Assembly (NCBI RefSeq): GCF_902859595.1
Contig: NZ_CADIJQ010000001.1
Coordinates: forward strand, 1,116,001 to 1,180,000
Reading direction: 5' to 3'
From: Achromobacter kerstersii
GTDB taxonomy: Bacteria; Pseudomonadota; Gammaproteobacteria; Burkholderiales; Burkholderiaceae_B
DNA length: 64,000 nt
The notes under the pieces were generated by a model. That model saw nothing but the letters and a program-made list of their open reading frames with translations, did no database searches and was not told where the DNA came from. The position numbers and the translations under genes are program-made. Of this stretch, positions 1 through 10,693 are shown in pieces. The stretch's first letter is position 1. Each line of letters opens with the position of its first letter.

Positions 1-822
1 TACAGGATAGCTGACTATCCTGATTATCCTAAGCGGAACAACGCACTTCTTCGTACAGTGGTGGAGTATGCCAAAGACCGAGGAATACCCACGGTTTTCT
101 GGAACAAAGAAGACGGCGCTCATTATGACCGATTCATCGCAAGCGCAAAACTATTCGAATACATATTCACGGTCGACCAGAATTGCGTACCCCGCTATAT
201 CGAAGCGACGAGTGGATTGGCAACCGTGAATACGCTTCCTTTTTCGGTAGAAAGCAACTTTCATCATTTCACTGGCTTCAATTTCAAGAACCGGAGTGCA
301 AACTTCGTCGGAAGCTATAGCAAGCACATCCACGAACGCCGCCGGGGTTGGCAAGAAATGATGTTCCAGGCATGTGCAGACACGGGCATGCCACTGCATG
401 TCTACGACCGCAATTCGGCGAGAAAATCCGAAAATTACCGATACCCAGCGTTGCCAGGGCTGACTGTCAAGCCTGCAGTCCCCTATCGCTACACAGGAAA
501 AATATATCGAGACCACGTCGTCTCACTGAACGTCAATACCGTCGAAGACTCCCCTACCATGTACTCCCGTAGGCTGGTCGAAATTATCGCCTGCGGAGGC
601 ATCGCCGTAACCAATCCTACGCCATCGGTTGAAAGGTACTTCTCCGATTATTGCCACATCGTAGAGAACGAGTACGAATGTCGCGACGTGATTAAGCGCC
701 TACTTGCATACGGCCCGTCTAAACAGGATCTGGCACGAGCTGAAGCGGGCGCTGAATACATCAGCAAAGAGCATTCGTGGACGAGACGGATGGACTACAT
801 TCAAAGCACGCTTAATTTGTAA
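1..822 (+). CDS. CgeB-like glycosyltransferase, 5'-truncated by window edge
   Basis: The reading frame is open from the first base, so the N-terminus lies outside the window; a GTG at 58 is inside the gene. The visible 273 residues resemble the middle of the minus-strand glycosyltransferase at 4221-6455. Both carry a VFWNKED block followed by H and D residues, and both have an NVN-S/T-V..DS.TM.SRR segment followed by ELLACG or EIIACG, typical of the C-terminal nucleotide-sugar domain of CgeB/YkvP-type GT-B enzymes. It probably transfers a sugar in the cytoplasm during capsule synthesis. It is the only plus-strand gene in the polysaccharide locus and faces the DUF6270 gene tail to tail. Sugar and acceptor are unknown. 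The family call is fairly secure. Confidence 0.75.
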   Translation, partial: YRIADYPDYPKRNNALLRTVVEYAKDRGIPTVFWNKEDGAHYDRFIASAKLFEYIFTVDQNCVPRYIEATSGLATVNTLPFSVESNFHHFTGFNFKNRSANFVGSYSKHIHERRRGWQEMMFQACADTGMPLHVYDRNSARKSENYRYPALPGLTVKPAVPYRYTGKIYRDHVVSLNVNTVEDSPTMYSRRLVEIIACGGIAVTNPTPSVERYFSDYCHIVENEYECRDVIKRLLAYGPSKQDLARAEAGAEYISKEHSWTRRMDYIQSTLNL

Positions 823-874
823 CTGTCGCTATTCATCTCTTCATAATCAATGAAGGCAGTTACCTCCCAAAACT

Positions 875-1594
875 TCAGCTGCGTACCCCCCCCTCCATCT
901 CCCTAATACGGCCAAGCGCAAAATCCTGCGATGCTCGGCTGAAATGGAACGGCGCTTTTCCCCACTGGTGATCATCGGGGCAAGTAAGTAAATTTCCATA
1001 TTCGAGAAACTGCGAAGCCGCCAGACTTCCTCTCAGGATGTCGTACATCTTGCTAAGCATTTCATTACACCGTCCCACCCAGTTCGCACTGAACCTTTCG
1101 CCACTTTCCGTCGCAGGTTGATAGAAAACGGTATTGACCAACACCCTGCTCAAAAGGCCTCGATCTTTGAGCAGCTGTAGCAACCGCACCAAGCCATTCT
1201 CCCAGAACATCATGAACTCGGGAGAACCCGATGGAACAATCGTGGCCCCTGGATGTTCGCTCCCACCCGCAGCAATGAGTTCCGAAGAAAGTGTGCAACG
1301 GCTCTGGTCCGGCATCACGAGCAAATTGAAGCGCTCGTCTACGAGATCGAGGAGGATTACATCCGCATCGATCGTCGTGAGTACAGACGTGAGCCGCTTC
1401 TCGATATCCATTGCAACTAGGCGTGCTTGAAACGCGGAAGATAAATTTTTGCTGTAGACGTCATCAAACGGTTGCGACGAAAAGATGGATCCGATCGATG
1501 TTCGCGCAGCATAGAGCACTATATCGATCGTTTCTTTCGATTTCTCATTGAATATATCCCTAGAGACACAACTCCCCAAGATGCATACTCGCAT
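875..1594 (-). CDS. DUF6270 family protein (possible SGNH-type hydrolase or acyl-modifying enzyme)
   Basis: A 239-residue protein starting MRVCILGSCVSRD, the signature opening of DUF6270 proteins, which are common in capsule and LPS loci. The GSCV.RD motif after a hydrophobic strand looks like the nucleophile block of SGNH/GDSL folds, which suggests an esterase or acyltransferase role in glycan decoration; that is inference. I chose the ATG at 1594 because AGGAAG stands just before it; an upstream in-frame start at 1627 lacks this and adds residues not seen in the family. It is the last minus-strand gene of the locus, separated by about 400 bases from the glycosyltransferase upstream, so it may have its own promoter. 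Confidence 0.65.
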   Translation of the reverse strand: MRVCILGSCVSRDIFNEKSKETIDIVLYAARTSIGSIFSSQPFDDVYSKNLSSAFQARLVAMDIEKRLTSVLTTIDADVILLDLVDERFNLLVMPDQSRCTLSSELIAAGGSEHPGATIVPSGSPEFMMFWENGLVRLLQLLKDRGLLSRVLVNTVFYQPATESGERFSANWVGRCNEMLSKMYDILRGSLAASQFLEYGNLLTCPDDHQWGKAPFHFSRASQDFALGRIREMEGGVRS

Positions 1595-1998
1595 TTTCTT
1601 CCTTTCTGGCTCGGCGAGTTCGCACAAAGCCTCAATGGCAACGACGTGAATAAATAGAAATAATCCACAGGCATTTCGAAATCGCCTCCCTAAACGAGGA
1701 AAGCCTCTTGACCCTGCGGAGTCATATAAAGAGGTTCAGATATAAGAAACCGCCGACTCTTAATGCCCTGACTTTATTACAATCTAGAATAGGCCGTTTG
1801 AGTGACGAGTCCTGCCCGAAGAAAGAAGGAAAGCAAGCCTTCCTGCCTTCTCCTTGCCGGAATTTGAAGCGGAAATAGAAGGAAAATCGTCAGCTTTTGG
1901 GGCGGGAAATTCCCTTGCCCCCCAGGACAAACAAACGCGACGCGGCTCTTACAGAGAAGCGAAAGGCTGCTCGCCGAGCGCCTCTGCGACCACATAAT
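1595..1998. other. intergenic stretch between DUF6270 and glycosyltransferase genes
   Basis: About 400 bases without a convincing gene. It should hold the 3' end signals of the 741-residue glycosyltransferase gene and the promoter of the DUF6270 gene, both on the minus strand. Small inverted repeats are visible (GAGG-aaag-CCTC near 1697, TGAC/GTCA near 1710-1725), and the part around 1800-1900 is purine-rich on the plus strand. A 72-codon minus-strand frame fills much of it but resembles nothing I know and lacks a ribosome-binding site, so I do not call it a gene. Confidence 0.5.
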
Positions 1999-4224
1999 CT
2001 AACAAATCGATTTTCCAAGAATCCCCGTAAGAATATCAGCGCAAGGCTTAACGATGCTCTCCCAGTTTTTTGACTTGGCGATACTCAACCTGTCTTGCAC
2101 ATGTGCGTCCGCATTATTTATAGCGGCTCGAATAGCCTTAACCCACTCGCTCGCCCCATTTGCCTTATATAGACCTGGAATGTCATCCTTAATGGCGTCC
2201 ATAGGTGTCATTACCACCGGTCGTCCCGTAGCGAGGTACTCCCACAGCTTGAGTGGATTGACGGCATGCATTGCCTCATTCACCACAAATGGAATAACAA
2301 GCACATCATATCGATTGCATGCAGCAGCACCTGCGGACCGGCTTACTCTGCCTGAAAAATGCGTATTAGGCAGCGCATGCAGACGGTCGACGAACTCCTT
2401 CATTTTTTCCAATCTATGGCGCTCTACCTGCCCATGGAAGAAAAAATCCACCTCGGGTAGTTCTTCTACGACTTCGCACATTGTCTCCCAATCGAAGAAA
2501 TCGGAGAGATTTCCAAGATAACCGACTGAGTGGCGAAGCCCTTCAGTATTGGGTTGACCGCCGACCCGATAGGACTCGAAAATTTCAAACGCAACGCCAT
2601 TACTGCAGATACTGGACGAACGGCAATGGCGTTGCTTCCGAGATGCCAACGGTTGGGAAGTGAAAAAGACATGTTCCGCCTCATGGAGAACCAGCGGCTC
2701 CAGATCCTGCATCTTCCCTATCGCAGTTCCATCGCTGAAGTTCATCGTATATTCGTCATAGACCTCATAGACGAATCGCTCCCCCGCCGCGATATGAGTC
2801 CGCTGGTCAGGCTTATAGATCCAATGAAGAATCTCTTTGTCTTGCCCAAAAATGCCATGCACAGCAGCCTTGACCGCATCACCAAAACTCGCTGCATTCG
2901 CCAACGCAGAATGCAGCACAACATCCTTGGGTGCATTGTGCCCAAATATCAAATGCATCTTGTATATGTTCCCACACACTTTGGCAGGACGTAATTGCGT
3001 ATAGCTATCGAGCGTTTCCTTATCGCAAATGCCGCGATCGATCATGGTCTTGTAATGCGTGCCAGGCTCGATTACAAGAATATCCAAATAACTCTCCACA
3101 TTTTTGGCCAGCCCCTCCAGCATCTCCCGCCGGTGAAAAATGCTCCAGCTATCTATCGAATAAACAACCAAAACACCTTTCTTACGCGATTCCGAAACCT
3201 GTATGGCATCGCTTGACTTCTGCCAGCAGATGCTCAAAACATCAAGCCATTTTTCGGTAACGACCGCAGCATCGTAGTTCTCTTGCACAAATTGGCTGGC
3301 TTGACTATTAAGCCTCGGGCGTGCATTCGACCGATTCAGGCGTGCGATCTGGCTTGCAGCGTTCTGAGCGCTATCCACCAACTCTGCAAATGGATAGACC
3401 GAATCCGCGCCCGGCCACTTCCATACGATAGGAGTCACATTCGAACTGATGCCTTCGGCAACCGCCATGTGAAAACTCTCAGCGTCCGAAGGTGACAAGA
3501 TATAGCCGATTTTTTGAAGCCACCTGTGAACGTCATTGCCAGCCGGGTCAAATATCACCTTATAGCGTAGCGAACCAGAATTAATCCGCTCGAATATATT
3601 CTCATAGTATTCGCGTTCTTTGGTTCGTGCCCATAGCCATTTATAGCTTTGAGGCGATGGACCTTTCACATGCAGGGTATATCTATCGTCTTCGGCCAGC
3701 AATAATTCCAGCGTATCAAGGGCCAAGTCGAAGCGTTTGCTTGCAGGGGCAACGCCGATCATTCCAAGATTAAATTCCGACCCACCAAACTTTTGCAGCT
3801 GGAATTTCTTGACGTCAATAAAATTCCCGATTACGCAGGTCTTTTCGCTCGGTATGGAGAATTTTTTTACACATTCTAAGCGAACATGCTCGCCGACAAA
3901 AACCATGACGTCGACGTTCTTATAGTCAATCTGCGCGGGAAAATCCGTCCTGCGCTCTTGGGCATGGAGCCTAACAACCAACCGTTGATTCGGCCGCTTG
4001 TACTGAGCCGCGAACACGGCATTACCCAATGCCCACTCGGCGATGATGATATCCGCCCATTCGATTCCCAAAAGGGTCTTCGCCGGATCGTGTTGATGAT
4101 GGCCCGCCCACTCATCGATACGGAATTCATAGCGCCCACTCTTCTCCAATTGGGCTTGGAGAGGGTGCCAGAATTTCAAATCATGACCGGTTACAAGGAC
4201 TTTCTTCGCGCTGCTGTTGTTCAT
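1999..4224 (-). CDS. two-domain glycosyltransferase (two GT-B halves)
   Basis: This 741-residue cytoplasmic protein looks like two fused glycosyltransferase units. The N-terminal half (about 1-330) opens with a KVLVTGHDLKFW strand and ends with an ESFHMAVAEG stretch that fits the E-x7-E motif of GT4 enzymes. The C-terminal half (about 345-741) starts again with a GVLVVYSID strand and contains a KLWEYLATGRPVV nucleotide-sugar site typical of GT-B folds. Two active sites in one chain suggest that it adds two sugars of the repeat unit. Its ATG overlaps the stop of the upstream CgeB-like gene by four bases, so translation is likely coupled. Donor sugars cannot be read from the sequence. Confidence 0.75.
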   Translation of the reverse strand: MNNSSAKKVLVTGHDLKFWHPLQAQLEKSGRYEFRIDEWAGHHQHDPAKTLLGIEWADIIIAEWALGNAVFAAQYKRPNQRLVVRLHAQERRTDFPAQIDYKNVDVMVFVGEHVRLECVKKFSIPSEKTCVIGNFIDVKKFQLQKFGGSEFNLGMIGVAPASKRFDLALDTLELLLAEDDRYTLHVKGPSPQSYKWLWARTKEREYYENIFERINSGSLRYKVIFDPAGNDVHRWLQKIGYILSPSDAESFHMAVAEGISSNVTPIVWKWPGADSVYPFAELVDSAQNAASQIARLNRSNARPRLNSQASQFVQENYDAAVVTEKWLDVLSICWQKSSDAIQVSESRKKGVLVVYSIDSWSIFHRREMLEGLAKNVESYLDILVIEPGTHYKTMIDRGICDKETLDSYTQLRPAKVCGNIYKMHLIFGHNAPKDVVLHSALANAASFGDAVKAAVHGIFGQDKEILHWIYKPDQRTHIAAGERFVYEVYDEYTMNFSDGTAIGKMQDLEPLVLHEAEHVFFTSQPLASRKQRHCRSSSICSNGVAFEIFESYRVGGQPNTEGLRHSVGYLGNLSDFFDWETMCEVVEELPEVDFFFHGQVERHRLEKMKEFVDRLHALPNTHFSGRVSRSAGAAACNRYDVLVIPFVVNEAMHAVNPLKLWEYLATGRPVVMTPMDAIKDDIPGLYKANGASEWVKAIRAAINNADAHVQDRLSIAKSKNWESIVKPCADILTGILGKSIC

Positions 4225-6455
4225 ACGTCAATGAGCTTAGAAATCTGCGCCGCGTTTCCGATCAACGCGGCGGCGGAATGATCCATGAAATTTGCGGTGT
4301 CCGACGCGAACACCTTATCAACGGCGACAAGCCTGAGGCTAGCCTGGATAAAGTCCTCCAAAGTCTGCAATGACTCTTTTACGCGGTCTACAACAGAACG
4401 TTCGATCAAGAGACTTCCTTTCGCTAACGACTTGGAATAACTATAGCAATCTGTTGAGTTTATTGGTTTACCGACCACGTTCCCGCTGGAATATTCGAAA
4501 GCGTTTAGCATGTCTTGAAAGTAATGCGCTCCATAGTGCGCTTTTCCATCAAGTACAGCGAGGTGCGAGGCGTTCCACTCCAGCATGCTGTCGGCTATAT
4601 GATTTCTCACATCGCCGGAATTACGAACCACCTTTACCGCGCCATCTTGGGCTAGCAATTCGGGAGAGTTCGTAACCACAACCAAACGAGTTTGAGTTCT
4701 GAGCAGCTTCTGTGCTTGCAGTACTGACCTCAATGCGACCAACTCGGCTGAGGTGTCTGCTTCTGCTATGCACAAAACACGTCTTTCAGGAAGCAGTTCA
4801 TGACGTAAGCCGACCGTGTCGAGCACCTGCTGAAAGCGATGCGCGAATGTATGCTCGGCAAAAATCGCGCGGATTCCACGCAGGCTGCGCCGCCGCCATT
4901 CCGCATCGTCATTCAAGAGATGTCCAATCGCCTCCTTGGCTTCGTGCTCGTTCTGTACAAGCCACACAAGCTCGTTGCCGAACATGCGGTCAATACCGAT
5001 GGATGGGGTACTGACGATCGGCGTCCCGCACGCCAACAATTCGAATACGCGCCGGGAGAACATGGTGTTGGAATCGATTACCGAGTTAACGTTTAGGAAT
5101 ACTCGATAACTCCTATACGCCAGGTTCATTTCTGCGTAAGGAAGCTTCCCGCGCACGAATGGCGAGTATCTTTCCGGGAAGCAAAAGTCCTTAGCCACAG
5201 CACCGGCATTTCTATCGAAAATATCGAAATCGAAGTTAGTCGCTGCATTCAACAGCATCAGTTGGTCGTCACGACGCTCTTTAAACCGGTTTGCATAGTA
5301 GCTACCGGCAAAGCAGACTTTCGAATTTCTACCACTCGAACCGATAGGATTGTGCAAGCTAGCTTCCGCAGCGAATGGCAGCGCATTTATCTGGGCATTG
5401 GTTCGCTTCTTGTAGAGCGGAATCGCCTCTTCCGCCGTTGTGAAAATATAGTCAAATCCGCTAGCTGAATCGATGAAATTATCAAAATGAACGGGATCTT
5501 CCTTGTTCCAAAAAACGGAGGGAATCCCCCTCTTCTTGGATTCAGCAAGCAGCGCGGCCAATTCCGTACCAGGCGGGTGCGCATATTTAGATACCCTATA
5601 TTGCCAGGTCGACTTATTTCCCCGCCAAGCCGACTCGACAAAGATCAATTCCGGCTTGTCCCGTTCCAGTAACGGAATAGCATTGTCCGGCCTGGGTTCG
5701 ATCAAATTCGCCTGCGGCGCGAAGCACTCCCGGCTGAACTCGTCAAATATCGACATAACTCGCACCCGGCCATCATCAAGTGGCAGCGGCCAGCCCAACA
5801 TCGAAACCTCATGATTATCGACCTTGCCAAGAGCAGCCTGTGCAGTCGACGGGCCATCCGTTGTTGCTCGGAGCTGAGTGCCGCATAGGACTTTCGCGCC
5901 CTCGGGTATATGGAATCCGACAAAGCCCATTACCGCTTCCACGGCGTTTCTAGGTGGCGAAAGACTGAACAGTTTGGTCTCGACACCTTTGCTATCCATA
6001 AGATAGCAATAATCGTCATACTTTTCGGATTTGCTCATACCAGGAAATGGCCCTGGAATCTTCTTACCTTCAGCATCCAAATATTCTACGAAGGCCAAGG
6101 CCTTCGGATGCTTGGCCTTGTCCACATTGGAATAGCTGATTTTTCCATGGAATCCGACACGCTTATTCGGCGGCAGTTTTACACGGAAGTATAAAGGCCT
6201 GGAATTATTTAGTTCGATATTATCAGTATCAACATCAAGCAATCTTATGCTTGAAATTCGAGCATCGCCCCCGGCCCTATTGGCACCATCCGAAGGTGCA
6301 GCCGAAAATAATTCGGGCAACCGTTTCAGACATAATTTAACGTTCACCTTGAAGTAATCAGGGTTCAGGTCAGCCGAGAGTTTTCTAAACAGATCCAAGG
6401 CAGTTGAAAAATTGCCTCGCATATATTCATCATATGCTTGACGAGTTATTGACAT
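4221..6455 (-). CDS. multidomain CgeB-like glycosyltransferase
   Basis: A 744-residue protein with at least three parts: a helical N-terminal stretch and a beta-rich module (about 75-200), a central CgeB-like GT-B domain (about 225-540) carrying VFWNKED and the NVNSV..SNTMFSRR..ELLACG block, and a C-terminal region with a VLDG element that may be a remnant GT-A fold. I prefer the ATG at 6455, with GGTGGA ten bases upstream, over the GTG at 6470. It is paralogous to the gene entering at the left edge. It overlaps the next gene by four bases and follows wecC by about 70 bases, so it belongs to the capsule biosynthesis transcript. Confidence 0.75.
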   Translation of the reverse strand: MSITRQAYDEYMRGNFSTALDLFRKLSADLNPDYFKVNVKLCLKRLPELFSAAPSDGANRAGGDARISSIRLLDVDTDNIELNNSRPLYFRVKLPPNKRVGFHGKISYSNVDKAKHPKALAFVEYLDAEGKKIPGPFPGMSKSEKYDDYCYLMDSKGVETKLFSLSPPRNAVEAVMGFVGFHIPEGAKVLCGTQLRATTDGPSTAQAALGKVDNHEVSMLGWPLPLDDGRVRVMSIFDEFSRECFAPQANLIEPRPDNAIPLLERDKPELIFVESAWRGNKSTWQYRVSKYAHPPGTELAALLAESKKRGIPSVFWNKEDPVHFDNFIDSASGFDYIFTTAEEAIPLYKKRTNAQINALPFAAEASLHNPIGSSGRNSKVCFAGSYYANRFKERRDDQLMLLNAATNFDFDIFDRNAGAVAKDFCFPERYSPFVRGKLPYAEMNLAYRSYRVFLNVNSVIDSNTMFSRRVFELLACGTPIVSTPSIGIDRMFGNELVWLVQNEHEAKEAIGHLLNDDAEWRRRSLRGIRAIFAEHTFAHRFQQVLDTVGLRHELLPERRVLCIAEADTSAELVALRSVLQAQKLLRTQTRLVVVTNSPELLAQDGAVKVVRNSGDVRNHIADSMLEWNASHLAVLDGKAHYGAHYFQDMLNAFEYSSGNVVGKPINSTDCYSYSKSLAKGSLLIERSVVDRVKESLQTLEDFIQASLRLVAVDKVFASDTANFMDHSAAALIGNAAQISKLIDV

Positions 6456-6523
6456 ATTATCGAAATCCACCCATTTTCAGTATTACATATCGACCATCAT
6501 GATACTTATGATGGCATATCACC

Positions 6524-7786
6524 TCATGCCAGCAACCCCACGGCATCAATGATGTTATGGCAAAGCTTGATATCGTCAACCGAAACTAGAAAAGCCGAAT
6601 GCTTTACAAGAACGCAGACAACATCTGCTTGCTCCAACGCCGAACCCAGGGAGGAGAGCTTCGTTGTTCTGGAACTTAGTTTCGCAGGCAGTTCTTCGAT
6701 ATTTGGTTCTACAGAAAGCACTTTACATCCGAGCTGACCGAGTTGTAAGCAGATCTCGACAGCCGGGCTTTCCCTCAAATCGTCAATATCAGGTTTGAAA
6801 GCCAGGCCGAGGCATGCAACCGTTACATCGCCGATCGTACGATTCGGATTTTTCGCCAGCACATCGGCTACGGCTGCCTTGGTCTTGAGCAACACCCATT
6901 CTGGCTTGTGATCATTCACTTGACGCGCCATATGGATAAGGCGTGCTTCGTCGGGCGCCGAGTCGACGATGAACCAAGGGTCTACCGCAATGCAATGCCC
7001 GCCTACCCCGGCACCAGGTTGAAGAATATTCACGCGGGGATGCCGATTAGCCAATGCAATCAATTCCCAGACGTTTATGTTCAACTTTCCGCAGATCATT
7101 GAAAGTTCGTTTGCGAATGCAATATTGACGTCGCGGAAGCTATTCTCTGTAAGTTTGCACATTTCCGCGGTGCGCGCGTCCGTGATGATGCATTCGCCTT
7201 GTACAAATGTCTTATAGAGAGCGCAAGCCATTTCGCTGGCCTTGCGCGTCATACCACCGATCACACGATCGTTAACGACCAGTTCGTGTACTACCTTTCC
7301 AGGGAGCACACGTTCAGGACAATGAGCGATCTGAATATCTGCGCCCTCACCCTCTTGCTGGGGGAACGTCAGGTCGGGGCGCTCGGCCGCCAGCCAAGTC
7401 GCCATCTGCTCGGTAGCCCCGACGGGTGAAGTCGACTCCAGGATCACGAGGTTGCCCTTTTTCAAGACCGGGGCGATCGACTTAGCGGCTGCCTCTATAT
7501 AACTGAGATCTGGCTTGAAACCATCGACGAACGGGGTCGGAACCGCTATGAGAAATGCGTCCGCAGGCTCCGGCTCCAGCGTGGCGCGCAAGTACCCCTC
7601 GTGCACAGTGGCTTGCACCAAAATATCCAACTCTGGTTCGACAATGTGGATATTGCCGCTGTTTATAGTGTTTACCGCGTGCTCGGACACATCGACGCCG
7701 ATGACTTTCTTCTTGCGTGAGGCAAACAGCGTAGCCGTGGGCAAGCCGATATAGCCGAGCCCGATCATGGAAATCGTATTGAACAT
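6524..7786 (-). CDS. wecC: UDP-N-acetyl-D-mannosamine dehydrogenase
   Basis: A 420-residue enzyme, the same length as E. coli WecC, that oxidises UDP-ManNAc to UDP-ManNAcA with NAD. The Rossmann motif is near the start (MIGLGYIGLPTA), followed by the substrate segment with ESTSPVG, the KLTENSFRDVNIAFANE helix, and the catalytic cysteine in GVGGHCIAVDPWF. These blocks match WecC more closely than UDP-glucose or UDP-GlcNAc dehydrogenases. It follows wecB by 44 bases, so the pair makes UDP-ManNAcA from UDP-GlcNAc. This predicts an acidic amino-uronic sugar in the capsule repeat. Confidence 0.93.
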   Translation of the reverse strand: MFNTISMIGLGYIGLPTATLFASRKKKVIGVDVSEHAVNTINSGNIHIVEPELDILVQATVHEGYLRATLEPEPADAFLIAVPTPFVDGFKPDLSYIEAAAKSIAPVLKKGNLVILESTSPVGATEQMATWLAAERPDLTFPQQEGEGADIQIAHCPERVLPGKVVHELVVNDRVIGGMTRKASEMACALYKTFVQGECIITDARTAEMCKLTENSFRDVNIAFANELSMICGKLNINVWELIALANRHPRVNILQPGAGVGGHCIAVDPWFIVDSAPDEARLIHMARQVNDHKPEWVLLKTKAAVADVLAKNPNRTIGDVTVACLGLAFKPDIDDLRESPAVEICLQLGQLGCKVLSVEPNIEELPAKLSSRTTKLSSLGSALEQADVVCVLVKHSAFLVSVDDIKLCHNIIDAVGLLA

Positions 7787-7830
7787 GTTGGGATATTTTC
7801 TAATTTATATAAAAACGCCGGATATCGTTA

Positions 7831-8958
7831 CTATGCGTTGGCGGTACGTGCAGTTACCGCCTCCAGAATCCGCACAGATGCTTTGCCATCACCGTATGGA
7901 TTGAGCGCGCGAGCCATGGCTTGGTAAGCACTTTCATCGTCTAGCAAGGTCAGTACGCCGGTAATGATCTTGTCGATATCTGTGCTGACCAACTTCACCG
8001 TGCCGGCCTCAACCGCTTCAGGTCGTTCTGTTGTGTCTCTCATCACCAACACTGGCTTGCCCAACGAAGGAGCCTCTTCCTGCACGCCACCTGAATCAGT
8101 GACGATCAGGTAGGCGCGAGACATCAAATACACAAAAGGCAAATAATCCTGAGGCTCGATAAGGAACACATTCTTGACGTCACCCAAAATACGGTGGACA
8201 GGTTCTTGCACTGACGGATTCAGGTGAACAGGATAAACAATCTGTATATCTTCGCGCGCGCTAAGCGTTCGAAGCGCAGAGCAAATGCGTTCAAACCCCT
8301 CACCGAAATTTTCACGACGATGACCAGTGACGAGTACAAGACGCTTGCCCGGATCCAGGAACTGGAAGCGTTCCGACAAGCCCCTCGCCAGGTCTTTGTC
8401 ATCTCTTAGCTTTTCTACCACCAATTGCAGAGCATCGATAACCGTGTTGCCAGTGACGTGAATCACATTGTCATCGACTCCTTCGCGCAGTAGGCTCTGC
8501 CGCGCACGTTCGGTAGGTGCAAAGTGCAGTGACGCCATGCGGCCGACAAGGCTACGGTTCATTTCCTCTGGCCACGGGGCATAAATATCACCGGTACGCA
8601 GTCCGGCCTCAACGTGGCCGACGGGCACCTTCTCGTAGAAGGCAGCCAAGCTCGCCGCCATGGTGGTCGTGGTATCTCCATGGACCAGCAACAGGTCGTA
8701 CTTCTTCCGTTTCAGAACGTCTCGCATGCCGAGCAAGATGTTGCTTGTGATATCCGTCAGATCCTGACCTGCCTTCATCACGTTCAGATCATGGTCGGGA
8801 CGAATTCCGAACAATTCCAGTACTTGATCGAGCATCTGCCGGTGTTGCGCGGTTACGCACACTTCGGCCTGAACACCCGGTGCCGCGGCTAATACTCGTA
8901 CAAGCGGGGCCATTTTTATGGCCTCGGGACGAGTACCAAAAACGGTGAGAATATTCAT
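7831..8958 (-). CDS. wecB: UDP-N-acetylglucosamine 2-epimerase (non-hydrolysing)
   Basis: A 375-residue GT-B-fold enzyme close to the usual 376 residues of WecB. It interconverts UDP-GlcNAc and UDP-ManNAc. The N-terminus [14 protein letters not shown] is the family signature; further conserved blocks are [28 protein letters not shown] and [11 protein letters not shown]. The start ATG overlaps the stop of the upstream methyltransferase by four bases. Together with the following wecC it supplies UDP-ManNAcA. It could serve other glycans too, but its place in the export-biosynthesis run points to this capsule. Confidence 0.94.
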   Translation of the reverse strand: MNILTVFGTRPEAIKMAPLVRVLAAAPGVQAEVCVTAQHRQMLDQVLELFGIRPDHDLNVMKAGQDLTDITSNILLGMRDVLKRKKYDLLLVHGDTTTTMAASLAAFYEKVPVGHVEAGLRTGDIYAPWPEEMNRSLVGRMASLHFAPTERARQSLLREGVDDNVIHVTGNTVIDALQLVVEKLRDDKDLARGLSERFQFLDPGKRLVLVTGHRRENFGEGFERICSALRTLSAREDIQIVYPVHLNPSVQEPVHRILGDVKNVFLIEPQDYLPFVYLMSRAYLIVTDSGGVQEEAPSLGKPVLVMRDTTERPEAVEAGTVKLVSTDIDKIITGVLTLLDDESAYQAMARALNPYGDGKASVRILEAVTARTANA

Positions 8959-10676
8959 GCTTTCTTCCTAAATAACAGGCACGTTAATTGGTGCTTCTTA
9001 TCCTGCGATACTTTGACCGGCGGTATTATCTGTTGGCCCACGGTCCAACAGTCTCCAGTCCAGTAGTCCCAATATTCTTGCTTCAGAATTTCTAGTCCAA
9101 ATCTCGATAGCCAACGATCAATATCCGCACGACAATACGCTTGGGTCACATATTTCGCGGTCTGCCCGTAAGCAGACCCTGGCAACTTATAGACATTGTC
9201 CACGTATCGGTTTTCGTTGTAAGGAAAGGTCATGACAAGAAGCCCGTTCCGCGCCATAAGGCCGCTCATTGACTCGACAGCTTTATCACACTCTTCTATG
9301 TGCTCGAGCACACTGATACAAGTGACAAGATCAAACTGATCTGAAATTTTGGCTTGAGTAATATCGTCATTCACAACGTGATAGTGCCGATTAACAATAT
9401 CCTCAGCCCAATAGTCCTTAATATTGTCTATAGCGGTAACCAGTGGCCCGCTATTTCTCATCAAATGAGGCAATGCTGTTGTACCCGTACCAACATCCAA
9501 AATTCTCTTCGGATAATATTTGGCAATAACAGCGAACAGAAACGCGAACTCCACCGCCCTTTCGTTGAAGCGGGAAAAAACCTGGCTCTTGTACTCTTGT
9601 TCGCACACCTCTCGCACCCAAGACGCCCCGATATTCGCGATCGGAAGCGTACTCCTTATCACCTTGAATTTGGTATGGTGGAGATTTAATTCCCCCATAC
9701 CCATTAACCTTATCCCTACCGCAAAACTATCCGCATCAGCATTTGAAGTAAACCTAAGGAAAAACGAGCCAAAATTTGGAATCATATGGCGGGAGGCGAT
9801 CCGCTTGCCATTTTTGTATTCAAAAATCCATATTATTGGGTTATGCCCACCAGAGTTGGATATAAACCCATCGATCACATACTCCCAACCCCCCTCCAAT
9901 GGAAACTGGGCGTCCCTTGGATGATCTAAGCTCCCTGCCGCCGAGGTGGTGAAATAAATAGGAATAGCAGCTTCCGTCTTATACCTCAGCACAGCCTCAG
10001 CGCGTTCAAACTCCCCTCTAGAGTCAGAATTGAAGCAACCTGAGAACTTCTCAGAATCAATTTCGACATCGCAGGAAAATACTGCCGGAAAAGTCTTAAC
10101 CACTCCCGCCGCTTCAACCGGAGTGACGCTCACCGCTTCAGAGTTTGACCGTTCGCGAAACCTGGTTTTTAGTCTGCTCGCTTCTACCTGCAGTCGCACC
10201 GGCAACAGAAGTCCCGTATCTCCCAGCCCGGCGACATCCAAAGCGGCTTCAAGATATACAGCCGCCTTCTTAGAATCTCCAAGAAGCATGGCCGCGCGCG
10301 CCAAGGTGCTTTGCAAGCTCGCAACCGCGATGCGTGCGACTTGCTGCACTGTGCAACCCCAAACGCGGGCTTCAAGAAAAAAAGACTTTGCAGATTCGAA
10401 ATTTGCGAGTTGCTGATGCGCGGCTCCGACGAGAAGGGCCAAAATGGCCCGCGTCCGCAGAGGTCTCAAGTCTTCCAAGCTCAATTGAACTAGTTTTTCC
10501 CACTCGCCAAACTGCCACTGTGTCAGACACCTAGAAAATATTGCGTCGCCCGCCAGTAACTCCTGCTGCGCTTGAGCGGTGTCATTGGATCTTTGGGACG
10601 CACGCCCGACCACCGCAGGATCAGTGGTTTTCGTTCCGGCGGGAAATGATGAACGATTCCGACGATTCTTTCGCAT
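8955..10676 (-). CDS. SAM-dependent methyltransferase with helical N-terminal domain
   Basis: About 573 residues. The N-terminal 190 are a TPR-like helical array ([28 protein letters not shown]), then a beta-rich segment, and the last 210 a class I methyltransferase with the SAM-binding [15 protein letters not shown], an acidic DDIT and a [10 protein letters not shown] strand. It may methylate a sugar of the repeat or cap the chain; the target is unknown. The ATG at 10676 is preceded by AAGG. A TTG at 10697 overlaps the upstream stop and would add seven residues with translational coupling, so it is a real alternative. The N-terminal array resembles domains seen in other glycan-locus proteins of Pseudomonas and Achromobacter, as far as I recall. 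Confidence 0.75.
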   Translation of the reverse strand: MRKNRRNRSSFPAGTKTTDPAVVGRASQRSNDTAQAQQELLAGDAIFSRCLTQWQFGEWEKLVQLSLEDLRPLRTRAILALLVGAAHQQLANFESAKSFFLEARVWGCTVQQVARIAVASLQSTLARAAMLLGDSKKAAVYLEAALDVAGLGDTGLLLPVRLQVEASRLKTRFRERSNSEAVSVTPVEAAGVVKTFPAVFSCDVEIDSEKFSGCFNSDSRGEFERAEAVLRYKTEAAIPIYFTTSAAGSLDHPRDAQFPLEGGWEYVIDGFISNSGGHNPIIWIFEYKNGKRIASRHMIPNFGSFFLRFTSNADADSFAVGIRLMGMGELNLHHTKFKVIRSTLPIANIGASWVREVCEQEYKSQVFSRFNERAVEFAFLFAVIAKYYPKRILDVGTGTTALPHLMRNSGPLVTAIDNIKDYWAEDIVNRHYHVVNDDITQAKISDQFDLVTCISVLEHIEECDKAVESMSGLMARNGLLVMTFPYNENRYVDNVYKLPGSAYGQTAKYVTQAYCRADIDRWLSRFGLEILKQEYWDYWTGDCWTVGQQIIPPVKVSQDKKHQLTCLLFRKKA

Positions 10677-10693
10677 AGCGGCGCGAACCTTCG

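Noticed and set aside
1777..1995. A 72-codon open frame on the minus strand upstream of the DUF6270 gene.
   Set aside because: No ribosome-binding site, no recognisable motif and low-complexity composition; it lies in a gap expected to hold a terminator and a promoter.
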